From: Anagrus nilaparvatae
Lineage: Eukaryota > Arthropoda > Insecta > Hymenoptera > Mymaridae
Direction: 5' to 3'
Length of the DNA: 64,000 bases
Assembly: GCA_022575985.1 (NCBI GenBank)
Contig: JAKSXM010000007.1
Coordinates: forward strand, 4,590,501-4,654,500
Under the pieces are notes generated by a model. The model did not search any database and was not told the origin of the DNA. It saw only the letters and a program-made list of their open reading frames with translations. Shown piece after piece: positions 50,989-60,481 of the stretch; position 1 is the first letter of the stretch, and each line of letters starts with the position of its first letter. Both the position numbers and the translations under genes were made by a program.

Positions 50989-51019
50989 GAGTATTCGTAA
51001 AATTTTCTTCATTTACAAT

Positions 51020-51373
51020 ATGTCCATCGACGTGTTCGGACGACATCTTGGTTCCAGCAAAGTTGTTAAAGGACCTCCTGGTATTGGTTTTAATTTAACT
51101 AAAACTGGTGATTTCGATTTAGAGCAGAAAAAGTTGTGCAACGTTGCTGACGCTGTAGATGATAAAGACGCAGTAAATTTAAATATTCTTAAAAAGAAAT
51201 TGGAATTTAATTCAAACCAAGTATATGAAGAAGTTGGTAATCAAATAAACCATTTGGAAAATAAAATTAAATTACTTGAAGAAGGAATCAAAAAGAGGCT
51301 AGATACAATTTATGAAGTTTTGGATATACCTGAAGAGATAAAAGATGAACAATATTCAAAAAATGTTAGTTGA
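51020..51373 (+). CDS. Short fibre-like protein with coiled coil (Polinton)
   Basis: 117 residues. Starts MSIDVFGRHLGSSKVVKGPP and contains GIGFNLTKTGDFDLEQKKLCNVADAVDDKDAVNL, a motif (L.NVA.P.D..DAVN) seen in phage tail-fibre and virus-like element proteins. The C-terminal half (about 60-105) is a predicted coiled coil with heptad-like hydrophobics (VYEEVGNQINHLENKIKLL). Begins 31 bases after the ATPase stop; its last 29 bases overlap the integrase ORF. Role inferred only: a vertex or attachment protein. Confidence 0.65.
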   Translation: MSIDVFGRHLGSSKVVKGPPGIGFNLTKTGDFDLEQKKLCNVADAVDDKDAVNLNILKKKLEFNSNQVYEEVGNQINHLENKIKLLEEGIKKRLDTIYEVLDIPEEIKDEQYSKNVS

Positions 51374-52265
51374 AGAGCTGCATAAGCCTGCTCGAAAAAA
51401 TTTTCCAAGACGTAAAGTTGAAATGCGTGGCATAGACGAGACCTGGCAAGCTGATCTCGTTGACATGCAAACGTATTCCAGGGAAAATAAAGAATACAAT
51501 TTTCTCTTAACTGTTATCGATAACTTTTCCAAGTACGCATGGGCTGTACCTTTAAAAAATAAGACTGGTGTTGAAGTGACAAAAGCTCTAAAATCCATCT
51601 TTCTTAAGGGACGTGTTCCAAAAAAATTACACGTGGACCAAGGAACTGAATTTTACAATGTAAATTGTAAGGCCTTACTCGATAGTTATAATATAAAACT
51701 ATACTCTACATACAGTAATCTCAAGGCTTCGATCGTTGAACGTCTCAATCGTACTCTTAAATCAATAATGTGGAAAAAATTTAGTGCTCAAGGAAATTAC
51801 AAATGGCTCGATATTTTACAAAATGTCGTGTCCAAATATAATGATACGAAACATCGAACTATTGGAATGAAACCGAAAGATGTTGGTCCTAATAACGAGA
51901 TAGAAGTATTGAAAAGATTTAATATTGAAAGATGGAATAGGACAAAACGCAAATTTAAACTTGGAGACAATGTCCGAGTAAGCCGAAATAAACATGTTTT
52001 TGAAAAAGGATACACCCCAAATTATACAACGGAAGTCTTTACAATCGATAAAGTCAAGAAAACTGTACCGCATACTTACTTGCTAAAGGACTATCAAGGT
52101 GAACCCATCGCTGGAGGATTTTACGAACAGGAATTGCTGAAAACTGCTCATCCAGATGTTTATCTAGTGGAAAAAGTGTTGAAAAAACGAGGAAATAAGC
52201 TCTTTGTAAAGTGGCTTGGATTTGATAACACCCACAACAGTTGGATAGATAAATCTGATCTATAA
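51345..52265 (+). CDS. Polinton retroviral-type integrase with C-terminal chromodomain
   Basis: 306 residues from the ATG at 51345, which overlaps the preceding gene by 29 bases. The start LVEELHKPARKNFPRRKV matches the family. Catalytic triad: D37 (TWQADLVDM), D98 (HVDQGTEF), E132 (NLKASIVERLNRTLK), all present; spacing D-x33-E. The core ends near KHRTIGMKPKDV. An SH3-like DNA-binding part follows (KFKLGDNVRVS..K..FEKGY), then a chromodomain-like end (VYLVEKVLKKRGNKLFVKWLGF..THNSWI) that may steer target choice through histone marks. The enzyme joins element ends and makes the 6-bp duplication seen here. Apparently intact. The N-terminal zinc-binding region usual in retroviral integrases is not obvious. 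Confidence 0.92.
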   Translation: MNNIQKMLVEELHKPARKNFPRRKVEMRGIDETWQADLVDMQTYSRENKEYNFLLTVIDNFSKYAWAVPLKNKTGVEVTKALKSIFLKGRVPKKLHVDQGTEFYNVNCKALLDSYNIKLYSTYSNLKASIVERLNRTLKSIMWKKFSAQGNYKWLDILQNVVSKYNDTKHRTIGMKPKDVGPNNEIEVLKRFNIERWNRTKRKFKLGDNVRVSRNKHVFEKGYTPNYTTEVFTIDKVKKTVPHTYLLKDYQGEPIAGGFYEQELLKTAHPDVYLVEKVLKKRGNKLFVKWLGFDNTHNSWIDKSDL

Positions 52266-52536
52266 ATAGATCCGTTTTTTTGAGTTGCATCTACTTATCC
52301 AAATATAAAATATATTCGACTAAAAGATCAAGATTCCAAGAATACTTTAAATGAAAATAATAAAAATGTTGAATCTAAAAATAAATCTTTTACGAATCCA
52401 ACCTTTATTTAATAATAATAATAATATTTGTAAATAGTTAAAAAGTTAATCATGTATTTTTTTTTTATTTTTATGATTTAATAAATAAAATAAATTTAAA
52501 AAAAAATGTTTAATTATTTAATCCTTTCTTTTTTCA

Positions 52537-52541
<5 letters not shown>

Positions 52542-52608
<67 letters not shown>
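52542..52608 (-). terminator. 67-base A run (T run on minus strand), candidate Pol III terminator
   Basis: An unbroken run of 67 A on the plus strand directly abuts the 3' end of the minus-strand tRNA-like gene, so that transcript would run into 67 T. Four or more T normally end Pol III transcription. The run length may be inexact in the assembly. Confidence 0.6.
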
Positions 52609-52610
<2 letters not shown>

Positions 52611-52696
52611 GCTGTGAGCAGGGATCGAACCTGCGCGGGTTTTTGTTAACCCATTGCCTTACGCGGCAACCCTTAACCGCTTGGATACCACAGCAC
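52609..52696 (-). ncRNA. tRNA-like Pol III gene (type II, long variable arm) inside the Polinton
   Basis: Read on the minus strand, 52694-52610 folds as a class II tRNA. Acceptor stem GCTGTGG pairs with TCACAGC plus discriminator A; D-arm TCC-AAGCGGTTAA-GGG; variable arm GGGTT/AACCC; T-arm GCAGG-TTCGATC-CCTGC. The internal promoter fits Pol III: A box about TATCCAAGCGGTTAAGG, B box GGTTCGATCCC. The anticodon stem TTGCC/GGCAA is perfect, but the loop is only six bases (GCGTAA) and lacks T33, so normal decoding is doubtful. Resemblance is to tRNA-Ser/Leu. It may be a captured tRNA, a tRNA-like regulatory RNA, or a pseudogene. Confidence 0.7.
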
Positions 52697-52856
52697 TTTG
52701 TATATACAAATAAACTGTTGTATACTTATTTATCATCCTTTATATTTAAGATATGTCAAATTATTATAAAAAATTTATAAAAGTAAGGGATTAAAAAAAA
52801 ATATATATTTGAAGGTTATGTAAATAAATTTAGTTTTTATATTGTTTGCGCTGATC

Positions 52857-53725
52857 TTACATAAACTGCGCGGATTTTCATAAAAATTTCAAGAATTATC
52901 CGATAGAGGGCGTGTTAACTTTTTTCTCGCAAGTGGTAAAATACTATTTTACTTACTATATAAGAACGTAAAATTAAATTGACTATAGTTGAAAATGACT
53001 CAGGAGTTAAAAAGTTTTAAAGTATAAGTGTAAATAAAAAAAATTCCTGAGTCATTTTCAACTTTTTTTATAAATTGTAAGTGTCATTTACAAGTTTTAA
53101 AGAAAATTAATAATAAATAATATTCTACAAAGTATTTATATGTAGAGAAAAAACTAAAAATGCTAATTTACCGACATTTGATAAAAAACAAAACTACTTT
53201 ACCGACACCTGGTAAGCGATCGTCTTGGATTTACACACATAACTTCTCTTGTATGTCCGCCATTTTGTTGATTAAAAAAGGGGGGAGGGGATCTTAACCA
53301 AAAAAAAAAAATATGGCGGGAACCTCTTGTGTAACTGTACCACGTGGGCCGCCATCTTGGATCACATAACTATTTGGACCGACTTAACCTATAGTGCAAC
53401 TGTACCACGTGGGCCGCCATCTTGGATCATATAACTATTTGGACCGACTTAACCTATAGTGCAACTGTACCACGTGGGCCGCCATCTTGGATCTTGAAAC
53501 TGCTAGGACCGACATAACCTATAGTGCAACTGCACGATGTGGGCCGCCATCTTGGATAACGCATCCGTGGGCCGCCATCTTGTGCAATTTCATTAAAAAA
53601 AAATGGAGGACTCGCGAAAACCTCTCGTGCAACTGCACGACCGGGCGATACCCCCACCATCAGCTTCCCCCACCACCACTCCTCCCCCCACCACATTTAT
53701 GCCAAACGCCCAGTGTCTATCTACT
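52857..53725. repeat. Right terminal inverted repeat of the Polinton
   Basis: Inverse of 42166-42962, about 72 bp longer because it holds one more tandem unit with CCGCCATCTTGGATC and CCACGTGGG. Five GCCGCCATCTT copies lie at about 53348-53582. The outer end reads CGCCCAGTGTCTATCTACT. Confidence 0.92.
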
Positions 53726-53731
53726 GAACAC
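53726..53731. repeat. Polinton target-site duplication, right copy GAACAC
   Basis: Identical to 42160-42165 and directly after the terminal TCTATCTACT. Confidence 0.95.
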
Positions 53732-55121
53732 GTTCATTGGATGGGGTATTTGAAAAATTCTGGCTAGGCAGGGGCAGGGGGTGAAAAAGTGACGTTTTTA
53801 GGGGTGGGGTGAAATGGACTTAGAATATTTTCGATTTAGAGACTTAGAATAATTTGAAATGAAAATTCGCATACAAGCACCTGCACCATGTTCTCCTCCA
53901 ATTGAAACAACATTTGTCTTGAAGTGGAGGAATAAGTGTGAGTTACTCTAAGAGCATTTTCAGGAATCTGAGTAACAGGTGAGCATGACAGTTAGTTGTT
54001 GCACGACTGGTAGTAAAAAACCGTACGTGGGGAAAAAGCCATAAACATTTAACACTATAGTGTAAGCAATGAAGCATTAGCACCCAGGAATTTATACTCA
54101 TATATCAAATAATATTATATTTAAATATATCTTTAAATATATATCTAGAAAATTTGTCCGTTCCAGGTGAGTGACGTTTGGCCTTTTTTCGCCCACAATG
54201 AGCAATAAAATGGGCATAAATGGGATATAAAAATTAAATTCCAAAAATGGAAAATTTAATGTATTTAAGGGGGTAGTTAAAAAAAAATTTTTTATAAAAA
54301 TTTTTTCCTCCGAGATAAGCACGGGAAATTTTAAATTTTTACAAAAAAATTGCATGTATTAAAACAGTTTCTTGAAAATAACTTCGAAACCACGATATTT
54401 TGTGAAAAAGTTGTAAACATATTTTGATTATTTTAAAATCGACTCGTCTTTTTTTATTTATCAAATACTAATTGAAACGAAGATATAGCGTATAAAGTGT
54501 TAACTGTAAACAAAAAAAAAAAAACAATCAGACATAATTTCAGTATGATATCATAATAAAAATCAGATTATTTGTAAAAGTTTGATGCAAAAAATAAAAG
54601 CGTAACAGGCAATGGTCTTTTTTTGTCCATTTTACAAAGGGTGGCTAGAATTTGCAAAGAGGTAGTAGTAAAAAAAAAATTCTTCACGAAAAGTTTAGAT
54701 AAATATTCCTTATGACGCTTAAAAAATTGAAAAGCTCTAGGTCACGTATTTTTCGAGCAATGGCTTCGAAAAATCTAAAAATGTACTTTTAAAAAAAACC
54801 AATTTTTAGTTTTTTGAAAATTGTGAGAAAATAATTGGTGTAACTTCAAAATACGTAATAACTAATTTTTGAAACCTTATTGAAATAAATATTTTGATTT
54901 TTGTTTTTGTTATACGATGATTAGGTCACAAGGTATGACAGGTCAAAGCTAAAATTTGAATGTTGGTCGTAACATTCTGCGTTCTTACACAGTTACTCAA
55001 AAAATCTCGGAAAGGGGCAACCTAATCGTTTTAAAAAAATTGTTAAAAATGCTGTTAAAATTTTAATCAACTAATTGTTTAAGGGAAATATTACCAGTAT
55101 AACTTTTAAATATACACTTTC
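53732..55121. other. Gene-free flank between Polinton and 5S gene
   Basis: Moderately AT-rich, with a G-rich tract near 53770-53815 (GGCAGGGGCAGGGGG). No credible frame or repeat was recognised. Confidence 0.45.
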
Positions 55122-55241
55122 GTCCAACGTTCATCTCACTTTGAATGCACCTGGTCTCGTCCGATCCCAGAAGTTAAGCAAAGTTGAGCGCGGTCAGTAC
55201 TTGGATGGGTGACCGCTTGGGAACACCGCGTAACGTTGGTT
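55122..55241 (+). rRNA. 5S ribosomal RNA gene
   Basis: About 120 bases colinear with eukaryotic 5S rRNA. Helix I is formed by TCCAACGTT and AACGTTGG. TCTCGTCCGATCCCAGAAG, AAGTTAAGCAAAGTTGAGCG (box A), GGTCAGTACTTGGATGGGTG (intermediate element/box C) and ACCGCTTGGGAACACCGCG are all present. A run of at least 12 T follows as Pol III terminator, so it could be transcribed. A single copy is seen, outside any visible cluster; dispersed 5S copies occur in insects and some are pseudogenes. No disabling change was found by eye. Confidence 0.9.
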
Positions 55242-55253
55242 TTTTTTTTTTTT
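55242..55253 (+). terminator. T-run Pol III terminator of the 5S gene
   Basis: Twelve or so T directly after the end of 5S helix I. Confidence 0.75.
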
Positions 55254-55426
55254 AATTTTTTATTTGTTTTTTAAGGAGTTATGAGGGTAAATAAAAATGA
55301 TGACAGAACTGAATGAAACTGGAAAATTATTAAATTTAAACATTTTTAAAGTTGATTAGAACTTGGTTTTACCTTTGTTACCACGTTAATTTTCATTTTA
55401 TTGCAAATTAAAAATAGGCAGTTTAA

Positions 55427-56166
55427 GTAAGTGTCACCTTTCAAACGACGTAAGCTGAATATTGTTATCACTGTTTCTCTTAGCACTGTAGTCAATTAAC
55501 CTACTGGTAATTTTTGACCCGAAATTACCAATTTTTAAGTTTATTTAAATTGCTGCCAAAATTGTAACTTTTGACGAAATTGAGTTTTAAAGGACTTAAA
55601 AATTTTTTACAAGTTTCAAGTTTCCAAAAATTTTTTACTCTTCTCTTTTCTTTAATTAGTTTTTAAGATATTGCTTTACAAAGATAATGATAAAAATTGA
55701 CTTTTTTTTAAAACCCTTAAATTGGGACTCTGACTTTAAATTCGTCTCTGGTTAATAAATTATTGAAAAGCGGTGAGTATAAAATTTTTGAAAACTTGAA
55801 GCTTGTAAAAAATTTTTAAATCTTTTAAAATTCAATTTCGTCAAAAATTACAATTTTGGCAGCAATTTAAATAAACTTAAAAATTGGTCATTTCGGGTCA
55901 AAAATTACCAGTAGGTTAATTGACTACAGCGCTAAGAGAAACAGTGATAACAATATACGGCTTACGTCGCACAATGGGGCAAACTCGAGGGCAACTGGTC
56001 AAAAATCGCCCTTGTACTAAATTTTTTAGCTATTCACTTAAAACCGGTTTTAAGCTACTTCTAGAAGTATCTAATTTCATGTGTGACTGCGGCTTTTTTG
56101 ATTTTTCAAGAGCGATTTTTGGCCGTTTGGCCCCACTGTGCGTCGTTTGAAAGGCGACACTTACAC
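55427..56166. mobile_element. Compound foldback element
   Basis: TAAGTGTCACCTTTCAAACG at the left is mirrored by CGTTTGAAAGGCGACACTTA at the right. Inside, 55450-55965 is a second inverted repeat (TGTTATCACTGTTTCTCTTA with TAAGAGAAACAGTGATAACA; GTCAATTAACCTACTGGTAA with its inverse), and 55970-56145 a third (CACAATGGGGCAAAC with GTTTGGCCCCACTGTG). The open frame at 55920-56150 lies wholly in the repeat and is not believed. Confidence 0.8.
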
Positions 56167-57163
56167 AAAAAAAAGTAGACCAACCAGAAGTGTTTTGGTT
56201 AATTTTTGAGATTGCAGCGTTTTATCAAATATTACTGAAAAACCCTGTTTTATAAGATTGAGCCAACATGTAAATTTGGATTTCTAGCCCCAAAAGTCCC
56301 TTTGGAATTAATGCAGGGCTGTTTGCGTGTCTTCACAACATACAAAAGTATGTTTTCCAGTAAAATGTAGCATTTTAAAACGCTTTCTGGCTTTTGTGAA
56401 AATTTGTATAGCTAAAAACTCAAAATTCCCATGTTATTTAAATAGGAAAATTGAGGTGGTTACAGACACGTGTTTTTGCAAGGTGAAAGCAAAATACTTG
56501 AAACTGGGAACTTTTTATGACCAAAACTTCATAAAAAAACCCGGGGAGCAAAGTTTTTCCACAAAGTCCAAAAATAGGTCCACTCTAATATACATATTAT
56601 TATATATATATTATTATTGAATAAGTGATTTCTTTGTATATGCTTAATTGGTTAATGATTATTTTTACACTTAATAAAAATAATATATAATTTAAAAGCT
56701 TAAAATCAACCATTAAATAAAATTATTTTTTAATAATAATTTTATGCATAAAAAAGCAAGGTTTTTAGAGTAGTTTATAATTTATTTTAATAGTTTTTGC
56801 AATTAATTATAAAATACAAGAGTTTCTCTGTTCAATTCTAAACGCGTTATACATAAATAATGATTGACTATAAAATTTTAAGTTTATTAAAATAATTTTA
56901 ATTTATGCACGTATTAATTATGTATAGTAAGATAATTGAAAATTATTTTTTATTAAAATACTTTATTTAAAAATTATTACTATAACGATTGAATCCAAAA
57001 ATATAATATTTAATTATTAATCATGATTTTTATTATATTTCTATAGTTAATGAATTGAAGAGACGTTAAAAAATGCTTTGATCCAAAATGCTCATACATT
57101 TATTTAACACATGGTCAAAACGACTCAAACCTTTTCTTGGCCAGGTGTAACTCTATTAAAAAT
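56167..57163. other. AT-rich gap between two foldback elements, nothing recognised
   Basis: No protein or RNA signature. The open frame at 56327-56620 has no recognisable domain and ends in an AT repeat. Confidence 0.4.
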
Positions 57164-57167
57164 TTAA

Positions 57168-57797
57168 GGTTGAATCAGGTGGATAAAAGTAGCATTTTTC
57201 GATTTAAGATTATTGGAAATCGAAACTTCTGGAATTTTTAATTCTTATAGCCATTTATTGAAATATGTGTCCCTTAAAATTAAAAAAAAAAATTTGAAAA
57301 TTTATTGACTTCAGACGGAACTACTAAATTAATCAAGACTTTTTTACAAAGTTTCTGATTTTAAAAATCTTTGAATGTAATATTAGGGACATTATTTAGC
57401 ATCGATTCACTGAAAAATTTTTTTTTATTTTCTAAATTTTTCTCCGATATTTTGAAAATTATAGGTTATAGGTCGAAAATCAAAAATCTTAAAAAATATT
57501 TTATATTATTGTTAGAAATTGAAATCTTTTTTAGAGTGAATCGATGCCAAATAATGTTCTAAATATTATATTAAAAGATTTTTAAAATTAGAAGCTTTAT
57601 AAAAAAGTTTTGATTAATTTAGTAGCTCAAAAAGCGCTAATATCTCTGTTTGTAGTCAATAAATTTTCAAAAATTTTTTTTTAAATGCTAAAAGAAATAT
57701 AACTTGTTAAATGACTATAAGAATTAAAGATTCCAGAAGTTTCAAATTTCAATAATTTAAAATAGGAAAATGCTATTTTTATCCACCTGATTCAACC
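57168..57797. mobile_element. 630-bp foldback element flanked by TTAA
   Basis: Ends GGTTGAATCAGGTGGATAAA and TTTATCCACCTGATTCAACC, each flanked by TTAA (57164-57167 and 57798-57801), as expected for a TTAA-targeting (piggyBac-like) non-autonomous element. Arms extend through GATTCCAGAAGTTTC/GAAACTTCTGGAATT and further inward (TTAGCATCGATTCACTGAAA at 57396 against TTTAGAGTGAATCGATGCCA near 57530). Confidence 0.8.
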
Positions 57798-57801
57798 TTA
57801 A

Positions 57802-60164
57802 GTAGAAGGGTCTTAGACGTCATAAAGAATTCGAAGGAGGTTTTCTTTAATAGCTCAGAAAATAATTAGCTTGAATGATGCCAGCGATTTCACATTTAGG
57901 CGAAACATCAACTACTCAGGGATTACAAGTCTGAATATTTTTTTGAAGAAGTGAATAAACTAATGCATAATACAAACCGTACGCCAACGTGCGACAATTA
58001 GTTTTAGAGCATTCCAGTATATTATTAACTTTCCAGAATATTAGTAACTTTCTAAAGTAACCATTTAAAAAATTTCAATAAATTATAAACTCTATTGTTA
58101 AGCGTAACATAAAAATTTAAATAAGATTTGCCTCTTTTTTATATTCTTCTTATATAAGTTTAGAATTTCATTTTATTTAAGAGTTTCTTATAAGAACCGA
58201 GGCCACCTGTTGGGTATTTAATGTAGCTAAAATAATAAAACTAAAAGTACTGATCTATATCTGTTTTCTATTCAGACTACATTTTTTGTTGAAATGGTCA
58301 AAAAATGCAATTTATTTTCAAATATTTTCATTAGATTTACCGCAGGAAATGAAATATATAGAGGACTCAATTTCACGTACTTTCTGTTATATAAAGAGTT
58401 CGAAGCAACAGGTTGGATAAACTTTTTATATATTAATTTTTTCAGTTATTTTTCTTCAATATTCTTTGTGCACTATAATATCTTAGAAAAATATACCAAA
58501 AAAAGATTTATTGTTTAATTTATTTTTCTTGGGTATAAATCTTATCTATATCGAATTAAAACCTAAAATTTTTTCTTTTTCAACATCTATATAATAAATT
58601 GAATAACATTTTTCGAAAAATATATGTCCGAAATAGGAAACTTGTATAATTTTTAGAGGTTCTTGAAGTGGCTTTATAAAATTAAGAGAGTCAGATATAC
58701 TAAATTAGATAACTTAATTCTGAACCTTTAGCCTATTTGGAAAATGAAATTTCATTAGTTGTAAAACACAATTAAATATAAATGCTTTCTTTGATTACAA
58801 ACTGAATATATTGAATTAAAAAAAGCTTTGTAACAATAAAAAAAATATCATTTTTTTGCTAATAATCACTTTTTTCGAATTTCCTAGCTCTCTCTTATAT
58901 AAAAAATTTATTCACTGAAATACTCATGCTTTTAATATTATTTTGGTTATAAAAATATATAAATTAAAATTTCGAATAAATTATTTTTTTAATTTAAAAA
59001 ATGTGATAGTAAAATGATAAATAGCAATAAAGATGTGAAATTATTTTTCAAATAACTTTTAATTGAGAATTTAATGATTTTTTGTATATTTTATTTGCAA
59101 TTTGTTTTTATTTTACACTTGATTTCATCATAAATCGAAATTTAATATTTATAACATTTAATGACATAAATGAAATTTACATACACTGTCAAGTTGCTCT
59201 GCATGAGTTTTGATTAAATTTTTTTGAATTTTCAGTAAATTTCAAGCAGGGCAATTGTGGTTGGATTTATAGTTCCAACGTGACTTTTTTGAAGGGTATT
59301 AGAATTTAAACAAAAATCTCAATATTTTCAAAGCTTTTTTCTTCAGAATATACAAAATCCAATTTAATTATACAGTTTTGTTTTTAAATTATTGAAAAAT
59401 TATTTGCATTTAACAGGATATTATATTAATATAAATTTATAATTACATAAAATTTAAAAATATTATCTATTTCTCTTAAATCTTTTAACTAAACTCACAT
59501 CAAAGCTTCTTTAAATTTATTTAAAAAATCAAATATTAAAATTAAATAAATTACAGAAATAAGATCAAAATTTTAGCAATGTAATTAGTAAATAATATTT
59601 AATTTGATTAAGTAATTTGATATTGAAGATTATTTATTTTTTGAAAAATTATTAAATAATTCTCGTATTACATCATTTATATTATAAAATAGTATTTTAA
59701 AGATTTTTGCATCTGATAGAAGATAAATATCTAATCACATCAGCAGGTATTCTGATAAATGTTACTATTTTTGCAAAAATTTTCTTACGTCATTTATTAA
59801 ATTACAAAATAAACAAACTTGGCTCATTTTTGAAATTGTGTTTGACATAAAAACTTGTGAAATACTTCTTTTGCTAAAGTTTTATTTAGGGTTGAATTTT
59901 AAAATTTTTAATTTTGAAATAAATTAAAATTTAAATGAGACAAAGAAGTGAAAAGAAGTGAATAATAATGAGTTTCAATTTGTCCCTACGCAAATTTTTA
60001 TCGGGCTTTTTAACATGTAAATGTCGTGTGATTGAAACTAAAAGCTTCATACTTAAAATAAACAATAATCGTCAAAATCTGTAGCGTTAAATTTTTAATT
60101 TCAGACAGATAATTTTCATTGGTTTAAAGTAAATTTATCCTTTATAATCAGTTTTTTTTTAATT
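57802..60164. other. AT-rich region, nothing recognised
   Basis: No supported genes or RNA genes. The 74-codon frame at 58294-58518 is low-complexity and hydrophobic. Confidence 0.45.
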
Positions 60165-60481
60165 TAGGGGTTTTACGTTTACCCCAAAAAGCTTCAAAGA
60201 TCCGCAGGCACAGTTTTGAATCAAAAATTTCCCTAGCTTTACGATTCTAAGAGAAAATTTTTCGTTAGTTTAAGTTTATAAGTCATCATAAGTCATTACT
60301 TATTTAATTGTAAGAGTTAATTTTTTACCATTTCTCGCATAAACGAAAAATTTTCAAAATAAAAATATTCGTAGAATCGTAATGCCATGAAAACTTTAGA
60401 TTCAAAACTGTACCTGCGGACCTCTGAAACTTTTTGGGTATACCTCGGTTACCCGAAAATTCGTATAACTGCACATCCCTA
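60165..60481. mobile_element. 317-bp foldback MITE
   Basis: TAGGGGTTTTACGTTTACCC at the left is mirrored, with changes, by ACCCGAAAATTCGTATAACT and CACATCCCTA at the right. The inner arms AGATCCGCAGGCACAGTTTT and AAAACTGTACCTGCGGACCT pair well. The right end resembles the sequence at 33444. Confidence 0.7.

Larger units (their letters stand above)
42166..53725. mobile_element. Polinton/Maverick virus-like DNA transposon, 11.56 kb, lacking PolB
   Basis: Termini are AG...CT with a 6-bp duplication (GAACAC) and long terminal inverted repeats (about 0.80 and 0.87 kb). Genes occupy two diverging blocks separated by about 100 bp at 49093-49191. Minus strand: FLYWCH protein, short Cys-rich frame, major capsid, small basic protein, minor capsid, protease, PLA2-like protein. 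Plus strand: ATPase fusion, fibre-like protein, integrase. Most frames are intact and the duplication is perfect, so the insertion is probably recent. A protein-primed DNA polymerase B, expected in autonomous members, is absent; a satellite fills 44210-45220. The element is therefore probably non-autonomous for replication. Confidence 0.95.

Noticed and set aside
51356..52290. Minus-strand frames opposite the integrase gene
   Set aside because: Shadows of the integrase coding sequence, which has its full catalytic triad.
52542..52696. tRNA-derived SINE with poly-A tail
   Set aside because: The homopolymer is T in the tRNA sense direction, so it cannot be the SINE tail; a Pol III terminator fits better.
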